From Hygrophila difformis (taxonomy: Eukaryota > Streptophyta > Magnoliopsida > Lamiales > Acanthaceae), in assembly GCA_030278955.1 (NCBI GenBank), contig JAOANR010000010.1, positions 20,924,444 through 20,988,443 of the forward strand: 64,000 nt of DNA. The letters are read 5' to 3'. Within the stretch, counting starts at the first letter, position 1; each line of letters begins with the position of its first letter. A program made the translations under genes and the position numbers. A model generated the notes under the pieces. The model saw only the letters and a program-made list of their open reading frames with translations. It did not search any database and was not told where the DNA came from. Of this stretch, positions 22,132 to 35,252 are shown piece after piece.

Positions 22132-22282
22132 ATAGTAAAAATCCTACCATACAATAACATGTACTGTTACATTAGAATCCTAAACATACATACATATATG
22201 TAAGACCCCCTCCCAACCCATCACCCAATCTTCCAGTCCTCCTTAAGGAAGCAAATTCCATTCCAATCCGGCAGGCTCCACC

Positions 22283-24381
22283 ATGGCTGCAAGAAAGGTC
22301 CTGAGAAGGCCTGTATCGCGCGAAATTTTGTTTCCGACCAACCCCGACGATGATCTCCGGTCACCGGAAACACCCTTAATACAATTCTCTACTCAGCCTC
22401 TTGTTACTTCCCAAGACTATTTCATCGCTCAAGATTCTTTCAAGTGCGTTACGTCGTTGCCTAGTCTTTTTCTTGTCCCAAAAGTATTTCAACCATCATA
22501 ATGTTTTTTTTGTAATTATATTAACCTTTTTTATACGTATTTTTTTTTGTGTTTTTTGCCCTGTGGAAAATAGACTGTTTGTAAGCTCTTGGAACGTCGG
22601 AGGCATTCCACCACCGGATACCTTAGACATGGAGGAGTTACTCGACACTCAGAACAGGCGGGCAGATATATATGTTTTGGGGTAAGGGACGTGAAAATTC
22701 AAATCTGTGTTCGAAACCAATTGTCAATGAGTAGTGAATTGAGGATCGTCCTTAAGAGATCCCAAGTATTATTGGACATATGTGGGACATTTTGACAATT
22801 AAACAACATGTATGAGCACAAAAATGTGTCGAATTCGGTCGGTCATTTGATGGAAGTTCAAAAATCTTGCAGGTTTCAGGAAGTTGTCCCTCTCAATGCT
22901 GGAAACATTTTGGTTTCAGAAAATAGCCATATTTCAATGAAGTGGATGTCCTTGATCAAGAAAGCTCTCAATAAGAGGACCAAGATAGCGGGTACGCTAC
23001 AGAAGACCGAACTTGGGGAGACGCAGAGGATTCATCCGATGAAGATGAATGGCACGGTCGGCTCAAGCCTCCCTGATTTCGAATGCATAATTAGCAAACA
23101 GATGGTCGGAATATACATTACCGCGTGGGTGAGAAGAGAGCTTCGCAGTTATATAAGTCATCCAAGTGTCTCATGTGTAGGCTGTGGTATCCTCGGATGT
23201 CTCGGAAACAAGGTAGTATGTAATAACAAACATCATATCTTCACAGCTGATCAACAGAACTTGTCATTTTTTTTTTCTTTTTCTTTTTGATCCCTATTTT
23301 ACCTTGAATACCTAATCAAACCACTTATTTCTTCGTAATCTTTGGGACGACCCCATAGCTCGCTCATATTTCATCAAGATAAATATATATAACAGAAACA
23401 GCATGTGGTAACAGGGTTCAGTCTCCATCAGTTTTTGGCTGCATCAGACTAGCTTCTGTTTCGTGTGTAGCCATTTAGCATCCGGCGGAAAGGAAGGCGA
23501 CGAGAGACAAAGAAACACCAATGCAGCCAGCATATTAGCCCGCACGGTGTTTCCACCAGGCGCCGCCAAGAATCATCGGCCTAGAAAAATCATGGACCAT
23601 GAGTATGCACATTATATTGGATCCAAATCTCGACATTATAAATTTTTTGTATTTCTGCAACGAATGTAGCTGTTATATATGTTTTACATTAAGGTTTCGA
23701 GCCAACTAATTCTAGAGATGTCCTTTTTTCTTTACCACTACCGTACAGTCGAATCGTTTGGCTGGGCGACCTGAACTACAGAATTTACCTGCCGGAGGCT
23801 ATTACACGATCCTTGGTGAAGAACAAAGAGTGGGGACTATTGTTAGAAAGCGACCAGGTACTGATCACTTAATACAACCATGATGAACATGCGTTAGGAC
23901 AATATATAATAGAAGAGCCACTTTATAGTATATGATCCTAAAAATGTACTTCATGTCCAATTTGTGCAACACAGCTGAAAGCTGAACTGGCCAAAGGCGA
24001 CGTGTTCAAAGGTTGGAACGAGGAAGAGATTGAGTTCCCGCCCACATACAAATACGATCAAAACTCGGATGACTATTACGGAACGAATCATAACGTAAAA
24101 GCTGCAAGGAAACGCACTCCAGCATGGTAAGAAATTAAAAGGCCCTTTGAATCACATTTGTTCTGTATATATGACAAAAAACCGGCGATTCAAGCATCCG
24201 ATCCGATGAGGCCTAAAAACTGTTTGTTTGCAGGTGTGATAGGATCATTTGGCTTGGCAAGGGATTGAAGCAAATACAGTACGACCGTGTGGAATCAAGA
24301 TTGTCGGACCATAGACCTGTTCGAGCAATTTTTATAGCACTTGTTGAGGAAAAAAGAGCCTTGAAAGAAGCAGACAGTTAG
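22283..24381 (+). CDS. Inositol polyphosphate 5-phosphatase, seven exons, 401 aa
   Basis: The exons are 22283-22443, 22574-22681, 22873-23212, 23415-23602, 23749-23857, 23975-24126 and 24234-24381. All introns are GT-AG and the phases join to 402 codons with the stop. The start has a good context (CCACCATGG). The family removes the 5-phosphate from inositol phosphates or phosphoinositides, in cytosolic or membrane signalling. Visible blocks in order: FVSSWNVGG near residue 56, FQEVVPLNAGNIL near 90, FECIISKQMVGIYI, CSHLASGGKEGDERQRN, catalytic WLGDLNYR, RTPAWCDRI, and SDHRPVRAIF near the end. The catalytic domain looks complete with no stop or missing motif. There is little N-terminal extension, no WD40 repeats and no membrane segment. 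The exact subfamily and substrate cannot be told from sequence alone. Confidence 0.9.
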
Positions 24382-25384
24382 CGTTTTATGAAGCAGATTT
24401 ATTAATTGTTTCACCTTAAGCGTTTAAGAATAATTTGTGAAGACGTGAAAATTGCCTATAGTATTTCATGCGTTGAAAAAAAAAACAAAAGGTGTAAAAT
24501 GTAGTACTCCTATAATTGTTCCTATAGCTTTTCACATTATATATAAATACATATTTTGGTATATATATTACTCCTATATTTTTTAAAGGTAGATAGTTTT
24601 CTAGCTTTCTTACATAGGAAAATGATACTAGCTAACACATTCAATCAATTCTTTGAAGTATGGTATTTTTTTTATTTGCTTTGACAGCCTATATAAAGGA
24701 GAAAAAGGAAAAAAATAAATAAAACAATATTGAGTACTTATGTTTTATTATTCTAGTTGAAAGTTTAATTTAATGTAGGGGAAAATGTCCAATCAAGTAT
24801 TTTTTAAGGGTAAAAAGGAATAAAACAAATCAACCATTAAAATGGTCCCTGTTGTTTGTACATTTCAAATCGATGATCTCACATATTACTAATTTTCTTA
24901 AAAACTCCTATTGATCATATATACTTAATCTCTTAATTGTCCAATCAGCAACAATTAATTAACTATCTTACCCCACATATATACATGTATATCTATGTCA
25001 CTCTCCCTTTGACTAAACTGGTATTCAATTCATGTCACAACTCACAAGAAACAATATATAATTGTTTTATAAAATATCTTTTAAAAAGTTAAAAGATATT
25101 TTGTTTAAATATAAAAATATCAATACCTAAGATTTTGTCAAATTGGATTCAAATATCAATGGTCTATAATAAAATACTTCAAAAAAATTTTAAAAATATA
25201 TGTACGACCCATATAATAATATATGACCGGATCCGCTAGCGGATAGCAGATTATCTCACCACAGAAGTTAGGGTGCGGAGGCCTCATTCCGGAGTACGTC
25301 CATAGGCGAATCTCAACCGTTCATCGATTTTAAATTTCAATGGTTTAGATAAGATAATAAATTCAGAAGACATAATTTTGTTTT
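24382..25384. other. 3' flank and intergenic DNA
   Basis: AT-rich DNA after the 5-phosphatase stop, with the 3' UTR presumably in its first few hundred bases. A perfect 14-bp palindrome, ATCCGCTAGCGGAT, lies near 25231-25244. No gene is seen. Confidence 0.5.
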
Positions 25385-25640
25385 ATACATTTCAGCAACA
25401 TGTTGATATACATTTCAGCGCCACACTAATATACTTATCAGCGATACACCAATATACATTTCAGCGACACTTGTAAACCATTTCAACGATAGTCTAGCTA
25501 TGGAGAAAATAGTGGCTACAGATTCCAAATTCCTCACTGAAATTATATTGTCCTCGTCGCTGAAATGGTCATGTTTGTCTTTGAAATAGTATTGCACTCG
25601 TCGCTGAAATGCTCTTGCCTTGTCGCTGAAATAATTTGTT
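25385..25640. repeat. Fold-back cluster of TTTCAGCGACA repeats
   Basis: The left half holds about five imperfect direct copies of a unit like ATACATTTCAGCGACAC. The right half holds about five copies of the reverse complement (GTCGCTGAAATG). The whole therefore folds into an imperfect hairpin of tandem units. It may be the core of an undescribed MITE, but no terminal inverted repeat or target duplication could be fixed. Confidence 0.55.
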
Positions 25641-26184
25641 ATTAAAATAAACTACGTATTATTATGTTATGACAATTATACCCTCATTAAACTACAATAT
25701 TTGGATACTTTTCAATGGCTATGATTTGATATCTTCATGTACAGTACCGTAAACATATCCTTCTCTCATAATTCTTTTTCTGAATCCGCTATTCATTAAC
25801 TCTCAAACATCACATATAGACTATAAAAGCAAATTATATACTATAAAAAATATTGACGTTCACGTACTAGGAAAATCACGAGTTGAGGCGATAAGCTGCG
25901 TGACACTCAGACAAATTTTGCGAAGGGGAACGCATGGTAGTTTATGAAAGCATAAACTCCATGAATTTTATTTTTTCTTATTTTGATTTGTTTGTAAATT
26001 GTTGGATCACATGACTATGACAATTGATTTTGGTGCAATCTTGATTTTGGTTGTATTTGGAAAATAATTAAAGTTAATAAAAGCTAAATTAAACACTGTG
26101 ACTTTTTTCCCAAACGGAGCCTTGAAGTACTCATATTTCATTTATTTAAAATGCAAAATAATTAAATTAGTATCCAAAAAAGTA
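25641..26184. other. Intergenic, nothing recognised
   Basis: AT-rich DNA with no coding or repeat signal that I can support. Confidence 0.5.
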
Positions 26185-26439
26185 CTCCATTCCCAACTAA
26201 GATATTCTGTTTAACTTCTGCACACAATCCAATGAACTTTTTTAATCAATATATCAAAATATATTAAAGTAAAAATTATGTAAAATATATATATTCGAAA
26301 ACAATATAATTAAACGAATCTAACCAGATCAAACTCGACTATTTATTTCAGTTATATACTTACAATAATATTGAGTCAAAATTGAACAATAAACAGTGTC
26401 AAAAAGTCAAACATGACATATAAGGCGGGACGAAGGGAG
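26185..26439. mobile_element. Stowaway-like MITE, 255 bp
   Basis: The ends CTCCATTCCC and GGGACGAAGGGAG are flanked by TA. The interior matches the family at 48175-48422 and the remnants at 4521, 21707 and 52462 (for example the CGAATCTAACCAGATC block). Confidence 0.7.
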
Positions 26440-28189
26440 TATTTCTTTTTGTTATGGAGGAAAATTTTTACGTGTTTACGTAATTGACCCTCATGCCCCA
26501 AATCAAGTCATTATTTAAAATGGGCTATCATAATAGGACTAACATGCTTTTCATAAATCAAACGCTCCCAAAATACTGGGAGTTGACTAGTTTTAAGTTT
26601 TACTAATATTTTTTTTAAAAAATTTTTCCAACACGTGATTTCAACCTTCATTGTGCATGCCTATTTAATCGTCCTCATCCAGCATTTCATGAGGATGCTA
26701 GATTACACTCAAAACGTCTTTACAAGTATTACAGCACTAATGTGGAATATCTTAGTGCACTAGTTGAAATTTATTTACAAGTATTTACTTCAGCTCTACT
26801 CCAATAAAAAATTATGGACAAAATAGTATTCTATGATACCACCATCAAATAATAATTTTAATAATTATAGAGCACGATTACCAGCTCCATTAATTTGCGT
26901 CGATCCTTTAGTGATTGGACAAACTAATGCCATTAGTGACCAATAAGAGAGAAAGTCAGGAACTAAATAACTTTATCGGCTACACACGACGCGACGTCGA
27001 CTCCATAGTTACGTGACTGCATTTGGCTTTTATTATTTTATGTAAAATACACAGATGAAGGTGATTGGTCTGCTAAATAAATTATAGTACAAAATTCGAC
27101 AGTTTTCTAATGATTAATTTTAATATATGTCCAAACATAACAGTATGACCTATTAACCTAGGGCGGGGCGGCAGAATTAATCAAATTGAAATATACTAGT
27201 TAGGTAATCGACATATTTAGACAATTTATTTCTATTCCCGGCCAACCAATGGAGTAGAGCAAAATGAGAAAAAGGGATTAAATACACCAGAAAGTGCCTG
27301 CATAATTAGTGACGACTTGGCGCATTACATACTGTAAATAATCTTTGATTTGCCCTGGATTAATTCTTGTCGATATGATCGATTACTATTTGGTTGATAC
27401 TAGATAATAGTTGTCACAATATGGTGCATAGTAGCTTATTACCCAGAAAAAACATTTGGACAACAAAGATGTCGGAACGGGATATATTGATGGATAGTTG
27501 AACGAGACATTACTATTGTAAATGGAGCTCAAAGGGCATTGTTACGGTGCTGCATATGGTTGCACCTGTAGCCATAATGACAGAAGCCTTTGAAATGAAG
27601 GCAATCCACGAAATGATGCGCCCGTTGTGTTATGTGATGTCTGTGATGCGGGCACATAAAATCAATTATTTTGTAATAAGACATCAATTTAATATACTCA
27701 TATATCACATATATAATAGCAGCCATTACTTGGTGGCAATGAGACATATCACATGCATTCATCGAGTATTTTTGTCCACGTGATGGCTCCGATTATATAT
27801 ATAATGTCTGAGTATATTATAGTGATGTTCGATATATTAAACGATGTCTCATTAGCTGTGTATATTGCTTGAGCACGAAGATTTGGGTATGTGATGGCAG
27901 CTATTTCAACGCCGTCATTTTTTTTTGGGAGGAGCCGTCAAGGTTGAAGGTGCATATGGACACCTAAGAGAAATATGGACAATAGTTTCTTATTAAGCTG
28001 TCGCTAATATAAAATTTATAGAGTCTTACATGCCACTTCCAATTAGGAAACTCGGATAGAGAGAAATTTTGGTTTTCTATAAATATCACAAGACATAAGC
28101 AAGCAAAAGGCAACTTGGATGCATATTGGATTTAAACATATTTGACCAATGAATATGTTACTTAATTCATAGTGTTTGGTAAGTAACAG
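26440..28189. other. Intergenic, no gene supported
   Basis: Short open frames at 27529-27783 on both strands have no recognisable domain or coding character. No MITE ends or RNA genes were found. Confidence 0.5.
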
Positions 28190-28557
28190 GGTCTGTTCTG
28201 CACACGGAGCTGTTGTGAGTTGTAGTTGCGGACTGGAGCTGTAGGGAGCTGTAGTTGTCAGTTTTATTTAAGTATTTGGTACAACTAGATGTAGTTGTCA
28301 TAAATTTATAAAATGACATAAAAAGAAAAATATTTATGTAAATTATTGGGTAGTGGGTTGGTTATTGGGTTAAAATTCTAATTAGACATAAAAATAAGCT
28401 TGTTAGTTTTTTTTAAACGCTACCTTAGGTAGCTTCTATTTGTAGATCTTCAAATTGTAGCTACAGCTTTCAAAAGCTAGTGTACAGAACTGAGCTACAA
28501 TTTTAATATAAAATCAAAAGCTCCCAAAAGCTCTCAAAAGCTGCGTGCATAACATAT
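28190..28557. mobile_element. Probable degenerate fold-back MITE
   Basis: The left part (CTGCACACGGAGCTG, then AGCTGTAGTTG repeats) is complementary to the right part (GCTACAGCTTTCAAAAGC to AGCTGCGTGCAT). The terminal sequence resembles hAT-type MITEs. The exact ends and target duplication are not clear. Confidence 0.4.
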
Positions 28558-29512
28558 TTATAAACAGATCTATTGGACTGAATATGCTGAAATGCAATCC
28601 ACTACATATTATATTGGGGAGGAGATTCCTTATATGTTATTTCATATACTAAATATGTTATCTGATTGTTATATGCTAATATACCAAAAATTAATTGAAG
28701 TTAAAGTAAATTGTTTAAATATCTAAATTTCATCTAAATTTTGAGTAAAAATGGGTCTTTAAGCCAAACAATATCCTTATAAAACAAATAAAATCAGTAA
28801 AGAATATCACATTTCATTTTCTTTAAATATAAATTATTGTTTTTAATATTAAGATAAACAATATTGCATAAATTCAATATACATCATTTAGTATAATTTA
28901 TATGAAGCAAATAAAATATTTAATCCAAAATATCATAAGAAAAAAAATTAATACTTACATACTATCATGGATATATGATATTTACTACTAAATAAAATTT
29001 AATTGCTAAAATATCTAAATTCCGTAAACAAGGCAAATAATTTTTCTCGCACAGCTTCACATTATTTTTATTAAATTTTAATTTAAAAATAATATATTTA
29101 TATATATATATATATATTTTTAATAATTAAATTTATCAATTTGCATTATTTTATTTTCAACAATAAATATATATATATATATATATTTATAATATATGTT
29201 TCCGATGTGCCTTTTTTATAATATTTTATTAAAAAGTATTCTTTAAATTAAAAGTAATAAATTATAAATTAAAAATAATAGTAAGTATAAGTTATAATTT
29301 TCTTAAAACCTAGTCTCAATACTAACAATTCAACTCAACTATTTATTTAAATCAATTAATGACTCATATATAGTATAAATTTCTCTTTTATTACTACACT
29401 ATTAACTAAAGGAGTATATTATGACAAAGTAAAAAAATCAAGGCATAGCAGTGTGGATTGGGATTTTGGGGCCAAGCGGCCCAAGCCAGCCTCAATTCCT
29501 TTACTCTATATA
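28558..29512. other. AT-rich intergenic DNA with TA repeats
   Basis: It includes two short (TA)n runs near 29100 and 29170. No gene or element end is seen before the Helitron that begins at 29513. Confidence 0.5.
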
Positions 29513-30330
29513 TCTATACTATAATAAATTCTAGAACCATATTTTTATTGTGCTGATTATATGACCCTTTTAAGTTATAATTAATCTCTTTAAAAATTAT
29601 ATATTGTGGGTTAAAACAGTAATTTTACCTCAAAAATATGCATATCTATCATAAAGATACATATCAAAGGTCTAGAAGGTAAAATCACTTCATCCTAAAA
29701 TTCAATGACCGTTGGATTGCAATCTATTGATCTCTATCTAAATCCTGCAATCATATTTTTATTGTGCTGCCTATATTAACTTTTTAAGTTATAATTAATA
29801 TCTTTTGTAACGCCCCGAAAATTCAAACCTAATTTTCGCAAGCATTACCGCTATACTAACTATCCTAAACTAGTGGCCAGCTAATTTAAAACAGCTAGTA
29901 TAACATTGGGTAAACCTAAAGTGATCATCTGATTAATCCGGTTTAATGCGGAAGCTAAAACAAACAAAACACATAAGCACATAGGAGGTCTCACCATCAT
30001 AATCAAATAAACATTCCAGCTGCTCATCCAGACTGCAAGCCTCTCAACAGCATACCAATATCTCAAACAGGGCTACCAGTCCAAAGCTGTAAATCACATA
30101 AGGCCACCGGCCGACAGAAAACAGATCCTAGGCACACAGGCCTCAACTAGCATAAAATCCAAGTCATAATAAACAATAGAGTATCACATAATCACGTAAA
30201 ATAAACATAAAAAGTCCTATCTATGTGATCTCTCAATACCCCAAACCCAAATCATGCTCTAGAGCCTCCAGCAGGATCTATAAAACAGACAAAAGCAAAG
30301 GGGGTCAGTACAACGTACTGAGCAAACAGC

Positions 30331-30333
30331 ACC

Positions 30334-30409
<76 letters not shown>
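30331..30409. repeat. (AAT)n microsatellite in LTR A
   Basis: About 26 uninterrupted ATA/AAT triplets. The same site in the other LTR (about 37070-37107) has only about 12, so the tract changed length after insertion. The poly-Asn and poly-Tyr frames it creates are not genes. Confidence 0.9.
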
Positions 30410-30413
<4 letters not shown>

Positions 30414-31440
30414 CAGAGCAGAATATAAATAAAGCAGATAAAACATCATACCGTCCCATACCGGTGCTTCAACCACAATCATACAATTTATGCAAGTGAT
30501 GCATGGCCTAACATACACCTATCTACCCTATATGCAAATGCAAATGAATATGCCTAGCCGGCACCTAAGAACCCGGGCGGTATGAACCCACGGGTGAGGA
30601 TATCATCAACTCCAACCCGTTACAGGGTAACATACACCATCCCCACAGGGATCCGCAATCGCGCCAGCCGCAGCTGAATATCATATCGCAGGCATCACAA
30701 CCCAAATGTATATATGCCCAGGACGGATAGATTCTCTTGCATGCCCAGCATAGCTCGAAAGCATGTCATACCGAGAATCCCCATATCCTCGAAAGCATAA
30801 TAACCAATAATCCAGGCATAACAGCCAATCACAGGCATAACAGCCAAATCACAGGCATCACAGCCTAATAACCACCCCGTAGGGCCATCGGGACTCAACA
30901 ACACCGGTAAAGGCTGCCCGATCAGACATTTCCAATATGTCGTCCATTCATAATGTAATATCATGCATTATAATAATCACCCCAAAGGGGTAACAGACAT
31001 AACAGTCAATAATACACCCCGTAGGGCCATCGGGACTCAACAACACCTGTGAAGGTAGCCCGATCAATCATAAACATCATAACAACCCATCGGGTTAATA
31101 ACCGTCAATTCCAATTCAATAACATGCATATGACAATACAGTGATATTCAAGCACCTACACACTAGGTTCGCATGCTTCTCAACATATAAGGAATTCAAT
31201 ACATAGCCCCCTCGGCTAAGGCATTAATGATATAATAATTCAACAGTTCCCCTAAGCAATTCAACAACCCCCACGAGCCAATTGATTAACTCAGGTTTAC
31301 CAATAACATTTGGGGAAGTCATAAAAATAATTGGTGCAAAGAAAACATCATTATAGAATCAAAATCGCACAAAAATGGGCCAAACAGAGCCTTCCTGCGC
31401 TCACTGCGCGCCCGCGCGCGTAAAACGCGTGACATAGGCA

Positions 31441-31680
31441 GCCCAGTACTGTAGCGATTACTGTAGCAATTACTGTAGCAAGTTACTGCGGTAACTACTG
31501 TAGCGAGTTACTGCGGTAACTACTGTATAAATTACTGTGGTAGTTACTGTTCAAATTACCGTGGTAATAACTGTTCAAATTACCGTGGTAATTACTGTGG
31601 CGAATTACTGCGGTAACTACGCGAGTTACCGCGGTAACTACTGTACAGTTACTGTAGCAGTACTGTAGCCGTTACTGTTC
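31441..31680. repeat. Cluster of TTACTGTAGC / GTTACCGCGGTAAC repeats
   Basis: More than a dozen short repeats related to TTACTGTAGC, TACTGCGGTAAC and TTACCGTGGTAA, several of them palindromic, fill this 240-bp stretch. The matching copy is at about 45598-45840. In element orientation it lies in the upstream half of the LTR, where it could act as a protein-binding array. Confidence 0.7.
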
Positions 31681-32248
31681 ATCGTCTTCTCCGATTTTCC
31701 AATCGGTTTTCCGGCGATTTGGCCGGAATCCGACCCCCAAATACCCCCCAAACACGTAATTTAAGCAATATAATCCCTTGTCTGATGTCTTCCAACAATA
31801 ATCGACCTCCAATTCGTCAATTTCAAGCTTCAATCGGCCAAATCAACCCAAAATCCTAACATCAAGAATTTCATCAAAACTCAACCAAAATACCACCAAT
31901 CCGAAGAGAAAACAAGTGAGAAACACTTACCAAATCGTTTGCAACGATTTGCCACCAAGATCCGTCGGATCGGGCAAGATGTCTTCACTCCCCTTTTCTT
32001 CCCAAGAGACCGATCGGTCTTCTCTTCCTCCTTCCCTATCTCTCTTTTCTCCCCTTTCCTTTCTTTCTTCCTTCAAATTGTAAAAGACCCCCCCCCCCCC
32101 CCCATTATACTCCCAACTTGCTAATAATTATAAAATGCTCCCCATACCTTCTCAAGTACAACCAAATGATCCCATCCGGACTGAAATGCAAGATAATCAA
32201 ATACAGGATTATATAAAACATTCCAAACAATTAAATCGGGTCATTACA

Positions 32249-32261
32249 TTCCTCCCCCCTT
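32249..32261 (-). other. Polypurine tract of element A
   Basis: Read on the minus strand it is TAAGGGGGGAGGAA, ending exactly where the LTR begins TGTAATG. Confidence 0.8.
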
Positions 32262-32339
32262 ACGATCATTTCGTTCCCGAAATGCATAATCAACCACATG
32301 ATCATCAATGAACAATCAAGGGGAAAATGTTACTTCATT

Positions 32340-33430
32340 ATGAAGAAGTAAAAATTAAAGTCTGGCTACATCAGTTTCATATGCTCCCCAGTTTCTCCAA
32401 GTAGCATCTTCAGCTCTGTGTCTAGACGAAAACACCTTAACCATCAACATGGTTTTATTCCTCGAAACCTTATAATTTGCATCAATCAACCGATCTGGGA
32501 CTCCTCCAAACTCAAGACTAGCATCAAATTCAACTTCATCAAGCTGAATTATCTTAGCAGGATCAAAAAGATTTCATGAGTTGGGACGTATAGAACATAT
32601 CATGGGCTCGACCCACTTCAGCTGGCAAAACCACCCTATAAGCCACTTTACCAACTCTCTCCACAATCTCATAGGATCCAATATATATTTCGGAATCAGC
32701 TTGGCTTCTTACTAAACCGGCATACCCCTTTCAGAGGCGATTCCCGCAAAAATATGCTATCACCAACCTCAAACTCCACATCTCGACGAGCTAAATCAGC
32801 ATAGCTCCACTATTTGTCTCGAACCTCTTTCATTCGATCCCTGATGATCTTCACCAACTCGATTGTCTGCTCAATCATCTCAGGACCCTCATTCACCTTA
32901 TCTGTTGGATCATTCCAACATAATGGACTCCTGCACTTTCTACCATACAACGCCTCGAATGGAGCCATAACAATACTCGCATGATTACTGTTATTATAAC
33001 TGAACTCCACCAAACTGAGGTGATTCTCCCAACTACCCTGAAAGTCCAGTGCACAAGCTCGCAACATATCCTCTAAAGTTCTAATGGTCCTCTCTGTCTG
33101 ACCATCTGACTGAGGATTCCATGCAGTACTCATGCTAATCTGCGTGCCAAACGCTGCCTACACATCTTTTCAAAACTTGGACAGAAATCTGGAATCCCGA
33201 TCAGACACAATCTCCTTGGGAATCCCAAACCTTTTGACAACATGCTGAATATAAGCCTATGTAAGCTGGCTCATACTCCATGTCAGTCTCATAGGTATAA
33301 ACACTGCACTCTTTGTCAATTGATCCACCACTACCTAGATATTGTCCATCTTCCTCACCGTCTGAGGCAATCCGGTCACAAAATCCATGGAAATGGATTC
33401 CCACTTCCATTCAGGTACCGATAGAGGCTG
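32340..33430 (-). pseudogene. Integrase and C-terminal domain of element A, broken
   Basis: The frame 33133-32810 begins with the end of the integrase core (STAWNPQSDGQTER), followed by RTLEDMLRACALDFQG. Earlier core segments near 33410-33140 read in other frames (a [17 protein letters not shown] block and a KRFGIPKEIVSD-like block). Downstream, near 32640-32350, two frames hold a VAYRVVLPAEVG block and then RNKTMLMVKVFSSRH ... EDATWR, which looks like a chromodomain-type tail. Several frameshifts and stops separate these parts. Integrase would insert the cDNA into the chromosome; this copy cannot. Confidence 0.7.
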
Positions 33431-33560
33431 TAGCAAACCCATCGGCCTCATGTTGTTCCACTAGTAAGTCTGTCGGATGTCTTTATACATTTTTGTGATC
33501 CTTGGGTGAACAGAATAAGGAGTTGTGTGAGCCTCATCCATGACCTTCTTCTTCAGTTCA

Positions 33561-33980
33561 TCACAACACTTCTAAATGCACTATCTCCCTGCTATAATGC
33601 TGACTAGCAAATATCTCATCAATCAAAGATGATGCAGTAACTATCATGATTAAGGTGTGCTGAACAGAGCCAACAGGAACTACCTGAACCTCAAGTCTGA
33701 GTAGCTCCCTGCGCCATTCAGGCATGACTCCCAAGCATGCCACTGAATGATGCTCCTTCCTGCTCAAGGCATCTACCACCCGGTTTGCCTTTCCCTCAAT
33801 GTACTGAATCTCTATGTCATAGTCCTGCAATATTTCCATCCACCTCCTTTGTCTGCCACTCATGTGGTCTGAGGTGTACAAACACTTCAAATTCTTATGA
33901 TCTGAATAGATTCTACATTTTGCCCCATAGAAATAGTGTCTCCAGATCTTCAGAGCATGCACTACCGCCGATGTCTTCAA
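33561..33980 (-). pseudogene. RNase H fragment of element A
   Basis: The 139-residue frame carries VVHALKIWRHYFYGAKC, then YSDHKNLK and GRQRRWMEILQDYDIEI with YIEGKANRVVDALSR. These are the second half of a Ty3-type RNase H and the connection region. It abuts the RT frame but in a different frame. Confidence 0.75.
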
Positions 33981-33981
33981 A

Positions 33982-35214
33982 TCATGCGTCGGAAGTTCTG
34001 CTGATCACATTCTCATTCTGTATTAACACACCACCCAAACCTTTAAGTGAGGTGTTGGTCAAAACTTCGTACTCACCTGACTCATCAGGTAGAGTCAATA
34101 CAAGTGCCTTTGTCATTTCATTCTTCAAAAGTTCAAATGTTTGCTCACAATCATCATCCCATCCAAATCTGACATCTTTTATCAACAGTGTCGTCCAAGG
34201 TCTAGCAATACTAGAGAACCCCTCAATGAATCTGTGGTAGTAGCCAACAAAATCCAGGAAACTTCTGATCTCTCCCACAATCTTTGGGGCTTGCCATTTC
34301 AAAACCGCTTCCACTTTGGCAGGGTCAACTGCAATACCTTCACCAGAAACAATGTGGCCCAGAAACGACACCTTCACCAACCAGAACTCACATTTAGAGA
34401 GTTTAGCATATAATTTATGCTCTCGCAATGTGTTCAACACTGTCCTCAGGTGGCCAGCATGTGCCTCACGAGTCGGCGAATAGACCAGAATATCATCTAT
34501 GAAAACAACCACGCACACATCCAGCAGGGGACGTAATACCCTATGCATAAGATCCATGAAGATCGCTGGTGCGTTAGTCAAACCAAAAGGCATGACAGGG
34601 AATTCAAAATGTCTACAACGAGTTCTGAAAGTTGTGTTAGACCTATCAGCCTCCGCCACCCTTATCTGATGGTAGCTCGATCTCAAATCAATCTTATTAA
34701 ACATACTGGCCTCTCTCAACTAATCAAACAGATTCTCAATCCGAGGTAAAGGATACTTGTTTTCCCGTGATTCGGTTCAAACCTCTGTAATCGATGCATA
34801 TCCTCATCGACCCGTCCTTCTTATTAACAAACAAAACAGGAGCTCCTCAAGGCGAGCTACTCGGCTGAATATACCCCTTATTGGTAAGCTCATTCAATTG
34901 ATCCTTCAACTCCTTCAGTTCACAGGAGCCATATGGTAAGGAGCCTTAGAAATATAAGTTGCATCAGGCATCAACTCAATAGTAAAATCAATCTCTAGAG
35001 CAGATGGGAGACCAGGAATTTCATCGGGAAATACATCCCCTAACTCAGAGACAACAAGGACACTCGAAGCAGCAGGAACCTCTGCTAGAAGATCCCTCAT
35101 GTGCCACAGGGAAAGAGAACAACCCCTGCGCATCAGGTCACACAAAAAAGTAACAGAAACCACACCAATAACAGGTGGAATCAAAGGAGGTCGGTAAGAA
35201 ACACATTTACCCAA
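33982..35214 (-). pseudogene. Reverse transcriptase of element A, broken
   Basis: The longest frame, 34719-33982, has [31 protein letters not shown], the catalytic FIDD, and LSKCEFW with [13 protein letters not shown]. The N-terminal part lies in a separate frame, 35214-34915, with ELGDVFPDEIPGLP and TYISKAPYHMAPVN. The link between them (about 34915-34720) has stops and shifts. A defective Gypsy RT. Confidence 0.8.
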
Positions 35215-35252
35215 AGAATCCTAAAAGGATATTCGTGGAACACCACAATCAA

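Larger units (their letters stand above)
29806..32248 (-). repeat. 3' LTR of element A (left copy)
   Basis: 2443 bp, matching 36517-37590 plus 45045-46414. It contains a long (AAT)n tract, a cluster of TTACTG-type repeats (31441-31680) and a C tract near 32090. Confidence 0.88.

Noticed and set aside
22401..23669. Separate single-exon ORFs within the 5-phosphatase locus
   Set aside because: They are exon fragments that read into introns. The GT-AG splice model joins seven exons in phase and explains all conserved blocks.
27529..27783. Overlapping small ORFs on both strands
   Set aside because: They are complementary to each other, have no recognisable domain, no clear promoter, and lie in AT-rich intergenic DNA.
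30225..30518. Open frames encoding poly-Asn, poly-Tyr or poly-Ile
   Set aside because: They are translations of the (AAT)n microsatellite in LTR A, with no coding signal outside it. The same applies near 36963-37216.
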